Source: Terriglobia bacterium
Lineage (GTDB): Bacteria; Acidobacteriota; Terriglobia; Bryobacterales; Bryobacteraceae
DNA: 43,385 bases
Reading direction: 5' to 3'
Assembly (NCBI GenBank): GCA_020073325.1
Contig: JAIQFJ010000002.1
Coordinates: forward strand, 1 to 43,385
The notes below the pieces were generated by a model. The model saw only the letters and a list, made by a program, of their open reading frames with translations. It did no database searches and was not told where the DNA came from. Both the position numbers and the translations under genes were made by a program. Each line of letters starts with the position of its first letter. Position 1 is the stretch's first letter. Shown here piece after piece: positions 1-8,714 of the stretch.

Positions 1-1
1 G

Positions 2-244
2 GAGATTTTAAGAGTCATCGCCTCCCTCCCTTCGTTCGTGTGGGCTCGCTCCTTGCTGCCGCAGATGGCGGTGGAAAAAAATACCAGAGCTCATGCCGGC
101 GACGCAATCGTCAACGCGATCGTCAATCTCCCGCCTGATCAGCTCTCGGCGAGAACAACCTACGAAGGGTCGCTGTTCCTTGCCGTCGATCCGTTGCGCG
201 AGTCGTTCGGACGCGCTCCTCCATCTCTCGTCTTTTCCAACTAA
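2..244 (+). CDS. 3' end of an unidentified gene (partial)
   Basis: An open frame runs from the window edge to a TAA at 242-244, giving about 80 residues with mostly G/C third positions, as in the real genes nearby. The visible part contains hydrophobic helix-like stretches and a segment ending SLFLAVDPLRESFG. I do not recognise a family. It lies 81 bp upstream of the secDF start on the same strand, so it could be the preceding gene of that operon. The opposite strand also has a long open frame here, so the call is weak. Confidence 0.33.
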   Translation, partial: EILRVIASLPSFVWARSLLPQMAVEKNTRAHAGDAIVNAIVNLPPDQLSARTTYEGSLFLAVDPLRESFGRAPPSLVFSN

Positions 245-325
245 GAACGGCGCAGGCACTATGCCGCGCCTCTCATACCGCTCTGGAATTCCGGAGCTTT
301 GGGTATGCGATGGGAGAAGGAAAAC

Positions 326-3193
326 ATGAAAAGCAATTTGCGTTGGAAGTGGATTTTTATTTTTGTAGTCATCCTGACCTGTATCTTCGGGATGATCGGG
401 CTGCCGGCCTCGAAAGAAGAGTTGATCGCGAACTGGAGCAAGAACATCCGGCTCGGGCTGGATCTCAAGGGCGGCAGTCACATCGTCCTGCAAATGCAGG
501 TTCAGGACGCGTTCAAGGCGGAAGCGGACGCGGTGATGGAGCGTCTCAAAGAGACATTGCGGAAGGAATCCATCGAGTATGCCGCGATGGACCGCAACGA
601 GCCGAACGCGATCGAGACCGCCAACACGATTCAAATCAGCGTGAAGGGCGTTCCTGCAGCGAAGGCGGGCGATTTCCGGCGGATCGCAAATGACACGATC
701 GGTCAGCAATGGATTCTGACGCCCGAAAATTCGATCGACTACAAACTCAATTTGCGAACGGAAGCTGCGCTGAAGCTTCGCCAGGACACGCTTGCGCAGA
801 GCATGAGCACCATCGAAAAGAAGGTGAACGGGCTCGGCGTGGCCGAAGCAAGCGTCCAACAGCGCGGCGGCAGCAGCGGTGAAGCGGAGATTCTTGTTCA
901 GTTACCCGGCGTGGATGACCCCGGGCGCGTGAAAGGAATTTTGCAGACGGCGGCACAGCTCGAACTGACCGAGGTGAAGGGCGGACCGTTCGCGTCGCGT
1001 GACGCGGCGCTCGCGCAGAACGGCGGTCTCCTGCCGTTGGCGACGAAGCTGGTGCGGGGAACTCCGCGCGGCGGAGGCGAAGACGAGTGGTGGCTGCTGG
1101 CGCGCTCGCCGATTGTCACCGGGCGCGATGTGCGCGACTCACGCGCACAGCAGAGCGAAAAGTCCGGCGGCTGGGATACCGGATTCGTTCTCACTCAGGA
1201 CGCTTCGAAGCGCTTTGAGCGATTCACTGGATCCAATGTGGGAAATCGTCTCGCGATCGTGCTCGACAACCGGGTTTTGAGCGCGCCGACCATCGAAGCC
1301 AAAATTTCCGATCAGGGCCGCATCACAGGCGCACCCACGCGCGAAGATGCGGCGGATCTCGCGCTCAATCTTCGTGCTGGAGCTTTGCCGGCTGGAGTAA
1401 AGGTCATTGAAGAGCGCACCGTCGGCCCATCGCTTGGTGCGGACTCGATCCGCAAAGGCGTCTCCGCGGGCATTCTCGGACTGGCGCTGATTATCGCAGC
1501 ACTGCTGGTCTACTATCGCGGCGCTGGTTTTAACGCAGTTCTCGCGCTGCTGCTCAACACCATCATGACGGTCGCCGCGCTCAGCTTGATCGACGCGACG
1601 TGGACGCTTCCGGGCATCGCGGGCCTGGTGCTCTCGATCGGTATGGCGGTCGACTCCAACGTACTGATCTTCGAGCGCATCAAAGAAGAGCTACGCTCGG
1701 GCAAAGCCGTGCCTGCTGCCATCTCGGCGGGCTTCGGCCGGGCATGGGGAACCATTGTCGACACGCACGTGACCACCGTCGTCGCGAGCGCTTTTTTGTT
1801 CGTCTTTGGGACCGGACCCGTTCGCGGCTTCGCCGTCACGCTCGTCATCGGACTCGTGGCCAACGTGTTTACAGCCGTTTTCGTTTCGCGCGCGATCTTT
1901 GAAGTCGAAATGCTCCGCAACCCGCGCATGTCGCACTTGAGCATCGGCTCGGCCCGGATGGAGTTATTCAGAAACGTCAACATCGATTTTCTTTCGAAGC
2001 GCAACCTCACGATTGGAGCTTCCGTGCTGGCGATCGTGATCAGCCTCGCCAGCTTGATCCTGCACGGTGGGCCGAAGTACGGGCTCGATTTCCGCGGCGG
2101 CACGCTGATGTACGTAAAGTTCGCGGCGGTTCCCAAGCTTGACGATCTGCGGTCGGCCCTCTCGGCCAAAGTGAAAGGCGAAATCAGCCTGCAGGAAACA
2201 CCGGGAACCGGGGAGGTCATCATCGGAACGGAATTGGCCGATGAACAGAGTCTGGCCGTCGTGCGCCAGACCGTGGAGGATACGCTCCGGGAGAAATATG
2301 CAAACCTCGGCGGGAAGCTCGATTTGAACAACGCGAATCAGGCCGCCCTTGCATCGCGCCTGCGCGGAGCGTTGCCTTTCGCCTCGGATCAGGACGTCAA
2401 GAATCTCACTTCGCAAATTCTCAGCTACCGCGATCGCGAAAGAGGTGGCCTGATCGGTAGCCTGGACGAAATCGGAAAACTTCCAGGCATCAATTCGCGA
2501 ACAATGGCCGCGATCAAACAGGAAACGGGCCTGGGCAGCTTCAATCTTCGATCGGTCGAGATCGTGGGCCCGCGCGCCGGCCAGGAGCTACGGAGCCAGG
2601 CCATGCTGGCGACCCTCTGCGCGTTGGGCGGAATGTTGATCTACGTCGCCTTCCGATTCAAGCTGATCTCCGGTGCGGCGGCGGTGATCGCGACGATCCA
2701 TGATGTCATCATCACGCTCGGATTGTTCTCGCTGACGGGGCGTGAAATCGATCTCACCGTGATCGCCGCATTGCTGACGCTGATCGGATATTCGATGAAC
2801 GACAAGATCGTGGTGCTCGATCGCGTGCGTGAGAACCTGCGCGCGAACCGCCGCGGCTCATTCCTCGAGCTGGTCAACGAATCGATCAACCAAACGTTGA
2901 GCCGCACGACGCTTACCGCGGGACTGACGCTGCTCGCGTGCGTGGCGCTGTATTTTCTGGGCGGCAAGGTTCTGAACGGCATCGCCTTCGCGTTGTGCGC
3001 GGGCATCGTTGTCGGAACCTACTCGTCGATCTTCGTGACCAGCGCATTGCTTGTCATGTGGCACCGCTTTCAGGAGAATCGGGGAGTTCCCGCCGCGGCA
3101 CCCGCTCGTCGATCGATGTCATGGGACATTCCAACCGCTCCTGTGGTCCGTGCGATGCGGCAGAAGAAGGGCCGTGGAGCAGTGCAAAGCTAG
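326..3193 (+). CDS. secDF: Protein translocase SecD-SecF fusion
   Basis: An RND-type accessory subunit of the Sec translocon that uses the proton motive force to pull exported proteins across the inner membrane. It is 955 aa. The SecD half has the first transmembrane helix (about residues 6-24), the periplasmic P1 start GLDLKGGSHIVLQMQ (from about 44), and the TM4 motif GMAVDSNVLIFERIKEEL. The SecF half starts near residue 545 (MELFRNVNIDFLSKRN), has YGLDFRGGTLMYVKF, and ends with the TM block IGYSMNDKIVVLDRVREN. I chose ATG 326 because GGGAGAAGGA lies just upstream and the hydrophobic helix follows at once; upstream TTG/ATG codons in frame (299, 305) lack this. Unusually, the SecF periplasmic part carries a segment at about residues 660-740 that looks like paired helix-hairpin-helix motifs (LDLNNANQAAL, IGKLPGINSRTM). 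SecD and SecF are fused in one frame rather than being two genes. Confidence 0.95.
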   Translation: MKSNLRWKWIFIFVVILTCIFGMIGLPASKEELIANWSKNIRLGLDLKGGSHIVLQMQVQDAFKAEADAVMERLKETLRKESIEYAAMDRNEPNAIETANTIQISVKGVPAAKAGDFRRIANDTIGQQWILTPENSIDYKLNLRTEAALKLRQDTLAQSMSTIEKKVNGLGVAEASVQQRGGSSGEAEILVQLPGVDDPGRVKGILQTAAQLELTEVKGGPFASRDAALAQNGGLLPLATKLVRGTPRGGGEDEWWLLARSPIVTGRDVRDSRAQQSEKSGGWDTGFVLTQDASKRFERFTGSNVGNRLAIVLDNRVLSAPTIEAKISDQGRITGAPTREDAADLALNLRAGALPAGVKVIEERTVGPSLGADSIRKGVSAGILGLALIIAALLVYYRGAGFNAVLALLLNTIMTVAALSLIDATWTLPGIAGLVLSIGMAVDSNVLIFERIKEELRSGKAVPAAISAGFGRAWGTIVDTHVTTVVASAFLFVFGTGPVRGFAVTLVIGLVANVFTAVFVSRAIFEVEMLRNPRMSHLSIGSARMELFRNVNIDFLSKRNLTIGASVLAIVISLASLILHGGPKYGLDFRGGTLMYVKFAAVPKLDDLRSALSAKVKGEISLQETPGTGEVIIGTELADEQSLAVVRQTVEDTLREKYANLGGKLDLNNANQAALASRLRGALPFASDQDVKNLTSQILSYRDRERGGLIGSLDEIGKLPGINSRTMAAIKQETGLGSFNLRSVEIVGPRAGQELRSQAMLATLCALGGMLIYVAFRFKLISGAAAVIATIHDVIITLGLFSLTGREIDLTVIAALLTLIGYSMNDKIVVLDRVRENLRANRRGSFLELVNESINQTLSRTTLTAGLTLLACVALYFLGGKVLNGIAFALCAGIVVGTYSSIFVTSALLVMWHRFQENRGVPAAAPARRSMSWDIPTAPVVRAMRQKKGRGAVQS

Positions 3194-3222
3194 CAAAGAA
3201 CTGAAACAGCGAGAATGTCTGG

Positions 3223-3444
3223 ATGGACCTGCTCACAGCTTTCGGCCTGTTTGCCGTCAGTTCGATGTTAGTGTCCTACGCCCTCGAAAAGCGCAGTCAT
3301 TGGTACATCCTGGCATTCTCCGGCTCGTGCGTCCTGGCATCGGCGTATGGGTTCCTGCAGGGCGCATGGCCGTTCGGCTTGGTCGAAGCGGTATGGTCCG
3401 GCGTGGCTCTGCGGCGATGGTGGCTGGAACGGCAGATAGGTTAG
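3223..3444 (+). CDS. Small CBU_0592-like membrane protein
   Basis: A 73-aa protein with three hydrophobic segments (about 3-20, 27-45, 47-62) and a basic C-terminus (RRWWLERQIG). The pattern, with SYALEKRSHWYILAF and a Trp/Gly-rich last helix, resembles the short CBU_0592-type domain proteins found near many bacterial genes; the function of that family is unknown. It follows secDF by 29 bp and is probably co-transcribed. ATG 3223 is preceded by a GAGAATG-like weak ribosome site. Confidence 0.7.
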   Translation: MDLLTAFGLFAVSSMLVSYALEKRSHWYILAFSGSCVLASAYGFLQGAWPFGLVEAVWSGVALRRWWLERQIG

Positions 3445-3591
3445 CCGGCGACGCGTGGTGTCATCACGCTAAGGCCTAAAGAAGTCGCGGAAAAATCGGG
3501 AAGAAAACATGAAGAAACCGATCTGGCGCTGGATTTGCCCATACAATCGTGAGTAGCTGATCCTTTTGCATGGGCTGTCATTCGAAACGGA

Positions 3592-3888
3592 GTCGGGCGG
3601 ACGCCGGAATATCTGGGAAAGAAGATCGAAGCCAAGGAGATGAAGATGGTGATGTAGTCGTACATCGCGACTTCAGTTCCGATCCTCGTGGTCACCGCCG
3701 CAACTCTCGTCATTCATTTCCATCCGAACGGTACTGAAATCCGCCCGGCGCCACGAATCGTGGTCCGCCCGGATTTACTGAGATCCGCTACGCAAACGCG
3801 AGCGCGGTGGCGACCAACGGCGCTGCATTCGCTGGTTTGAACGCAAATACGCCATGGTTCAATGTGATGCTCGCTCGGGCCGGTCGCG
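3592..3888 (+). pseudogene. kdpA: Decayed kdpA fragment (C-terminal third)
   Basis: Frame 1 from 3592 reads [18 protein letters not shown] and then hits a TAG at 3655-3657, followed by SYIATSVPILVVTAATLVIH. A second frame from about 3771 reads GFTEIRYANASAVATNGAAF and continues AGLNANTPWFNVMLA. Both match successive parts of KdpA; the intact kdpA in this window has [20 protein letters not shown] and [19 protein letters not shown]. The order is right, but there is a stop, a frameshift and a deletion between the blocks, and the rest of the gene is missing. This is a fossil of a second kdpA copy lying directly upstream of the working kdp operon. Confidence 0.85.
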
Positions 3889-4027
3889 GAGCATCTCTCC
3901 ATGGGTGCAGGGCTGACGTTCCCCTAGGCTGAAGGCCCCCATACTGCACCGCGGAGTGGTGCCGCGCAGGGGGCAGAGTCAAACCTGCGCATTTCCACTC
4001 ACTTACATGTTTCTAAAAAACCGAAAT

Positions 4028-4066
4028 CTTCATAACTTCTTCATGGATTTTCCATGACTTCTTCAG
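4028..4066 (+). promoter_or_regulatory. Putative response-regulator box upstream of the kdp operon
   Basis: The hexamer CTTCAT occurs at 4028-4033 and again at 4039-4044, exactly 11 bp apart, and CTTCAG follows at 4061-4066, a further 22 bp on. Eleven-bp direct repeats are the usual binding geometry of OmpR/PhoB-family response regulators, the family of KdpE. The cluster lies about 45-80 bp before the first gene of the kdp operon. The operon has no kdpD or kdpE of its own, so a regulator would have to be encoded elsewhere. Assignment to KdpE is an inference from position and spacing. Confidence 0.45.
4041..4057. repeat. Perfect inverted repeat in the kdp promoter region
   Basis: TCATGGATTTTCCATGA is a perfect 7-bp palindrome (4041-4047 with 4051-4057) around a 3-base T-rich centre. 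It overlaps the direct repeats described for 4028-4066. It could be a dimer operator; no T-tract follows, so it does not look like a terminator. Confidence 0.5.
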
Positions 4067-4108
4067 GTCCGAACCACTATGCTCAAGGGCGTGGGAGCGG
4101 AAAGCAGC

Positions 4109-4576
4109 ATGTCGCCCGCAATTGCAAAGACCTTGGTTCCGGCAACAGCACATCCCGTGGTTTCTGGAATCGAAGAAACGGATCACAGGTTAAACATCTC
4201 GGTCGTGTTCACCTCGATCGAACCAACGCTCATGGCACTGAAAGAGGCTGGAACGCTGGCAAATCGCCTGGGGGCCCGGATCACACTCCTTGTTCCTCAG
4301 CTTGTTCCGCACCCGCTTCCGCTCGATAGTCCGCCGGTCCTGGTCGAATTCAACGAGAGACGATTCCGGGTGATTGCGGGTCAGAGTACGGTGGAGACTC
4401 AGGTGCACGTGTACTTGTGTCGCGATCGATTTCAAACCCTGACCTCCGTGCTTGGCCCGGGATCAATCGTGGTCTTGGGCGGGCGGAAACGCCGGTGGTG
4501 GCCCACCCGGGATGAAGCTCTGGCGAAAGAGCTGAAGCGAGCCGGCTTCGAGGTCATTTTCAAACAAACGGAGTAA
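4109..4576 (+). CDS. UspA-like protein heading the kdp operon
   Basis: 155 aa from ATG 4109, which has GGGAG 11 bp upstream; an in-frame ATG at 4079 would add 10 residues. The sequence has an alternating beta/alpha pattern with ISVVFTSIEPTLMALKEAG at the N-terminus and SIVVLGGRKRRWWPTRDEAL near the C-terminus, like a single universal-stress-protein fold, but I see no clear GxxGxxxxG ATP-binding motif. It is the first gene of the kdp cluster, 7 bp before a 27-aa membrane peptide. KdpD of other bacteria contains a USP domain, so a free USP-like protein here may sense or tune K+ uptake; that is an inference from context. Confidence 0.7.
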   Translation: MSPAIAKTLVPATAHPVVSGIEETDHRLNISVVFTSIEPTLMALKEAGTLANRLGARITLLVPQLVPHPLPLDSPPVLVEFNERRFRVIAGQSTVETQVHVYLCRDRFQTLTSVLGPGSIVVLGGRKRRWWPTRDEALAKELKRAGFEVIFKQTE

Positions 4577-4583
4577 ATTTCAA

Positions 4584-4667
4584 ATGCTCGATTTGTTCTA
4601 TGTCGCTATCGGATGTGGATTTCTGCTTCTGTGCTGGGCCTTTACCAGGGCCTGCGACAAGCTCTAG
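4584..4667 (+). CDS. 27-aa membrane peptide of the kdp operon
   Basis: A tiny gene reading MLDLFYVAIGCGFLLLCWAF followed by TRACDKL: one transmembrane helix (about 4-20) and a short basic/acidic tail. It starts 7 bp after the USP-like gene and its TAG overlaps the Shine-Dalgarno AGGAG of kdpF. Similar short peptides ending in a Cys-Asp/Glu-(Lys/Arg)-Leu tail sit in front of kdpF in other kdp operons; I recall this pattern but cannot check it here. It may be an additional small subunit or stabiliser of the Kdp complex. Confidence 0.65.
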   Translation: MLDLFYVAIGCGFLLLCWAFTRACDKL

Positions 4668-4676
4668 GAGAACGTC

Positions 4677-4760
4677 ATGGATTACATCATCGCTGGAATT
4701 GCATCGCTTGGATTGTTCATTTATCTGATCTACGCGCTGCTCCGTCCGGAGAAGTTCTGA
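4677..4760 (+). CDS. kdpF: K+-transporting ATPase subunit KdpF
   Basis: 27 aa (MDYIIAGIASLGLFIYLIYA then LLRPEKF), the usual KdpF form: one transmembrane helix followed by the LLRPE(K/R)F tail. KdpF stabilises the KdpFABC complex in the inner membrane. The start is fixed by AGGAG at 4666-4670, six bases upstream. kdpA begins 9 bp after its stop. Confidence 0.92.
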   Translation: MDYIIAGIASLGLFIYLIYALLRPEKF

Positions 4761-4769
4761 GGAACGAAC

Positions 4770-6569
4770 ATGACTAGCATCGGGGTTTTACAAATCGCGA
4801 TCTTTTTCGGATTGATCCTTCTCTGCGCCAAGCCGCTGGGCTCTTTCATGGCGCGAGTCTTCGAAGGAGAGCGCACGTTTCTGCATCCGGTTCTCCGCTG
4901 GCTCGAGGTGCTGACGTACAAAGTGTCGGGGATCAAGGAAGACGTCGAGCAGCGCTGGACAACATACACAGCCGCTCTGTTGAGTTTCAGTATCTTCGGA
5001 TTTCTGCTCACCTACGTGTTGCAGCGAGCGCAGGGATTTCTGCCCCTCAATCCGCAACATTTCGGCGCAGGCCAGGTGCCTCCAGATTTGGCGTTCAACA
5101 CGGCCACAAGCTTTGTGACCAACACGAACTGGCAGGCTTATTCCGGCGAATCAACACTGAGTTACCTGGTGCAGATGGCCGCTCTCGCAGTCCAGAATTT
5201 TGCGTCGGCCGCGGCCGGAATGGCGGTTGCCGTGGCGTTGATCCGCGGATTCGCGCGGCAGGAAAAGAAAACCGTGGGTAATTTCTGGGTGGATGTCACC
5301 CGCGCAACGGTTTACGTCCTGTTGCCGATCGCAATCCTTGGAGGACTGCTGTATGTCTCCCAGGGCGCGATCCAGAATTTCAAGCCGTACACGGAATTGA
5401 CAACCGTGGAAGGCGCAAAGCAAGTGATTGCGCAGGGACCTGTCGCGTCGCAGGAAGCGATTAAGCAGCTCGGCACGAACGGCGGCGGGTTCTTCAATGC
5501 GAACTCGGCGCATCCATTCGAGAATCCCACGCCGGTCAGCAATCTCCTGGCGATGTTCCTGATCTTCGTGATCCCGGGAGCGTTGACCTACACGTTCGGC
5601 AAGATGGTCGGCGATACGCGGCAAGGATGGGCGATCTTCGCCGCATTTTCCGTGATGTTTCTGATCGGGGTCTTTGTCTGTTACCACTTCGAGCAGGCGG
5701 GGAATCCGATCGTGGCGAATCTGGGCGTGCAGAGTACCGCCGGAGGAGGCCAGCCTGGCGGCAATATGGAGGGCAAGGAAGTTCGCTTCGGAATCGCCAG
5801 CTCGGCCTTGTTCGCCACCGTGACTACCGACGCGAGCTGTGGCGCGATCAATGGCTGGCACGACAGCTACACCGCGCTAGGAGGATTGGTCCCTCTGTTC
5901 AACATGGAAACCGGCGAAGTGATCTTCGGCGGTGTCGGTGCCGGACTCTACGGCATTCTTCTCTATTGCATTCTGGCGGTATTCATCGCGGGCCTGATGG
6001 TTGGCCGCACGCCGGAGTATCTCGGTAAGAAGATCGAACAGAAGGAAGTGAAGATGGCCATGCTGGCGGTTATCGCGACTGCGTTCAGCATCCTGGTCTT
6101 CACCGCGCTGAGTTCGGTGATCAGCTTTCCCGTCAAGGGCTACTGGAATCCTGCGGGACTCGCAACGGCCAATCTGGGCAACAGCGGACCACACGGTCTG
6201 AGTGAAATTCTGTACGCCTATTCGAGCGGGACCGGCAATAACGGCAGTGCCTTCGGTGGGCTGACCGCCAATACGCCGTGGTACGACCTGACCATCGGTT
6301 TGGCGATGTGGATCGGCCGCTTCCTGTTCCTGATTCCTTTGCTTGCGGCTGCCGGAAGTCTCGCAGCCAAGAAGAAGATTCCGTCGACAGCCGGAACATT
6401 CCCAACGCATGGACCATTGTTCGTGGGACTTCTGGTCGGCACCGTTCTGATCGTCGGCGCGCTCACGTTTTTCCCCGCGCTCTCTTTGGGGCCGATCGTT
6501 GAACATTTTCTGATGCACAGCGGCAAGCTGTTTTCGGCGATTCTCACGCCGCACCTGTTCTGGAGTTAA
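4770..6569 (+). CDS. kdpA: K+-transporting ATPase subunit KdpA
   Basis: The K+-selective channel-like subunit of the KdpFABC high-affinity K+ pump. It is 599 aa, a little longer than the E. coli protein. It has the four selectivity-filter-like loops expected: [55 protein letters not shown] and [19 protein letters not shown]. About ten hydrophobic helices are visible. GAGGAACGAAC precedes ATG 4770. kdpB follows after 3 bp. The protein looks complete and functional, unlike the upstream fossil copy. Confidence 0.97.
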   Translation: MTSIGVLQIAIFFGLILLCAKPLGSFMARVFEGERTFLHPVLRWLEVLTYKVSGIKEDVEQRWTTYTAALLSFSIFGFLLTYVLQRAQGFLPLNPQHFGAGQVPPDLAFNTATSFVTNTNWQAYSGESTLSYLVQMAALAVQNFASAAAGMAVAVALIRGFARQEKKTVGNFWVDVTRATVYVLLPIAILGGLLYVSQGAIQNFKPYTELTTVEGAKQVIAQGPVASQEAIKQLGTNGGGFFNANSAHPFENPTPVSNLLAMFLIFVIPGALTYTFGKMVGDTRQGWAIFAAFSVMFLIGVFVCYHFEQAGNPIVANLGVQSTAGGGQPGGNMEGKEVRFGIASSALFATVTTDASCGAINGWHDSYTALGGLVPLFNMETGEVIFGGVGAGLYGILLYCILAVFIAGLMVGRTPEYLGKKIEQKEVKMAMLAVIATAFSILVFTALSSVISFPVKGYWNPAGLATANLGNSGPHGLSEILYAYSSGTGNNGSAFGGLTANTPWYDLTIGLAMWIGRFLFLIPLLAAAGSLAAKKKIPSTAGTFPTHGPLFVGLLVGTVLIVGALTFFPALSLGPIVEHFLMHSGKLFSAILTPHLFWS

Positions 6570-6572
6570 CCC

Positions 6573-8702
6573 ATGTCGACAACTCTTATGCCACCGCAAG
6601 CACCTGTGAACAATCCGCACGAAGACCCAACATCCCTGCTGCCCAAGAAGCTGGTCAGGGCGCGTCCGCTGTTCGATCCGGAAATTGTTCGCCGGGCGAC
6701 CAAGGCGTCGTTTGCCAAGCTGAATCCGGTGACTTTGCTGAAGAATCCGGTCATGTTCGTGGTCGAGGTGGGCGCGGCGCTCACCACCCTGTACCTGGCT
6801 CGCGACATCTTCACGGGCGCCCGCGGTCTCGGCTTTGAAATCCAGATCTCGATCTGGCTGTGGTTCACGGTTCTATTCGCGAACTTTGCCGAAGCGATGG
6901 CCGAGGCGCGTGGCAAGGCTCAGGCCGATACGCTGCGCAAAACCAAGACCGATGTGATGGCCAAGCGCATTACGTCGTCTGGAAAGATCGAGCAAGTACA
7001 GGGTTCCGCATTGCGGATTGGCGATATCGTGACCTGCGAAGCCGGCGATCTCATCCCGGGCGATGGCGAGGTCATCGAAGGTGTCGCGACCGTTGACGAA
7101 TCCGTGATCACCGGAGAGAGTGCGCCGGTCATCCGCGAATCGGGCGGCGACCGGAGCGCGGTAACGGGCGGCACCAGAGTGCTGTCCGATCAAGTCAAGA
7201 TCAGGATTACATCGAATCCGGGCGAGACGTTCCTGGATCGAATGATCGCTCTGGTGGAAGGGGCCGAACGGCAAAAGACGCCCAACGAGATTGCGCTGAA
7301 CATTCTCATCGCCGGGCTCACCTTGATCTTCTTACTTGCCGTGATCACGCTGCAACCGTTTTCGGCCTTTAGTGTGGCGCAAGCCGGCGCGGGAACGGTC
7401 CCCACTGTCGCGGTCCTGGTCTCTCTTCTCGTTTGCCTGATTCCGACGACCATCGGTGGATTGCTCTCCGCAATCGGCATTGCGGGCATGGATCGCGTCA
7501 TGCAGCACAACGTACTCGCGATGAGCGGCAAAGCCGTCGAAGCCGCGGGCGACGTAAATTCCTTGCTGCTCGATAAAACCGGCACGATTACGCTAGGGAA
7601 TCGCCAGGCGGTCGAGTTCCTTGCCGTCAACGGTGTCTCGCCCGAGGAACTGGCCGATGCCGCGCAACTCTCCAGTCTCGCCGATGAGACTCCGGAGGGA
7701 CGCTCGGTCGTCGTGCTGGCGAAGGAAAAGTATGGTCTTCGCGGCCGACACATTCCCGAACACGAAGCGACCTTCATTCCCTTCTCGGCCTACACGCGCA
7801 TGAGCGGCGTCGATTTTGAGGGCCGCAAACTCCGTAAGGGAGCGACCGACGCGATTTGCAAGTTCGTGGCCGAGTGCGGCGGACAGGTGGGCGGCGACGT
7901 CCAGGAAATGAGCGATCGCATCTCGCGCAACGGCGGAACGCCACTGGCTGTGTGCGACGGCAAACGTCTTCTCGGAGTCATTCACCTGAAGGACATCGTC
8001 AAGGGCGGAATGAAGGAGCGCATCGCGCAGCTTCGCACCATGGGAATCCGCAGCATCATGATCACCGGCGACAATCCGCTGACGGCTGCGGCGATCGCGG
8101 GAGAAGCCGGCGTGGACGATTTTCTGGCGCAGGCGACACCGAAGGACAAGCTCGAATACATCAAGAAAGAGCAGGCCGCTGGACGCCTGGTGGCGATGAC
8201 CGGGGACGGCACGAACGATGCCCCGGCACTCGCCCAGGCTGATGTCGGCCTCGCGATGAACACGGGCACTACTGCGGCGAAAGAAGCCGGCAACATGGTG
8301 GACCTCGACAGCAACCCGACCAAGCTGATCGAAGTGGTGGCGATCGGCAAGCAGTTGCTGATCACGCGCGGCGCGCTGACCACCTTTTCGATCGCCAACG
8401 ACGTGGCGAAGTACTTCGCCATCATCCCCGCGATGTTCATGGCGACGTATCCGGTGCTCGGAAAGCTCAACATCATGAACCTGCATACGCCGCAAAGCGC
8501 GGTGCTCGCGGCCGTGATTTTCAACGCGCTGATCATCATCGCGCTGGTGCCGCTGGCGCTGCGCGGCGTGAAATACCGTCCGCTCGATGCGGCCAGCCTG
8601 TTGCGCCGTAATTTGCTGATCTACGGAATCGGCGGAATCATCGCGCCCTTTCCGGGCATCTGGCTGATCGATCAATTGCTGGTGGCGCTCCGGCTTGCCT
8701 AG
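6573..8702 (+). CDS. kdpB: K+-transporting P-type ATPase subunit KdpB
   Basis: The catalytic P-type ATPase subunit that hydrolyses ATP to drive K+ through KdpA. It is 709 aa. The phosphorylation site [11 protein letters not shown] has its aspartate at D334. The actuator motif reads [18 protein letters not shown], the K+-ATPase intramembrane signature is [19 protein letters not shown], and the hinge motif [20 protein letters not shown] lies near residue 544. The N-terminus (about 30 residues, Pro-rich) is somewhat longer than usual. It starts 3 bp after kdpA and ends 12 bp before kdpC, with AGGAGG between. Confidence 0.97.
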   Translation: MSTTLMPPQAPVNNPHEDPTSLLPKKLVRARPLFDPEIVRRATKASFAKLNPVTLLKNPVMFVVEVGAALTTLYLARDIFTGARGLGFEIQISIWLWFTVLFANFAEAMAEARGKAQADTLRKTKTDVMAKRITSSGKIEQVQGSALRIGDIVTCEAGDLIPGDGEVIEGVATVDESVITGESAPVIRESGGDRSAVTGGTRVLSDQVKIRITSNPGETFLDRMIALVEGAERQKTPNEIALNILIAGLTLIFLLAVITLQPFSAFSVAQAGAGTVPTVAVLVSLLVCLIPTTIGGLLSAIGIAGMDRVMQHNVLAMSGKAVEAAGDVNSLLLDKTGTITLGNRQAVEFLAVNGVSPEELADAAQLSSLADETPEGRSVVVLAKEKYGLRGRHIPEHEATFIPFSAYTRMSGVDFEGRKLRKGATDAICKFVAECGGQVGGDVQEMSDRISRNGGTPLAVCDGKRLLGVIHLKDIVKGGMKERIAQLRTMGIRSIMITGDNPLTAAAIAGEAGVDDFLAQATPKDKLEYIKKEQAAGRLVAMTGDGTNDAPALAQADVGLAMNTGTTAAKEAGNMVDLDSNPTKLIEVVAIGKQLLITRGALTTFSIANDVAKYFAIIPAMFMATYPVLGKLNIMNLHTPQSAVLAAVIFNALIIIALVPLALRGVKYRPLDAASLLRRNLLIYGIGGIIAPFPGIWLIDQLLVALRLA

Positions 8703-8714
8703 GAGGAAAAGACT

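Noticed and set aside
8-859. Long minus-strand open frame opposite the start of secDF
   Set aside because: It is antisense to the clear SecD sequence for most of its length and has no family character; it is a by-product of GC-rich codon use.
3889-4027. Possible riboswitch or leader before the kdp operon
   Set aside because: GC-rich segments can form hairpins, but I see no known K+ or c-di-AMP riboswitch core.
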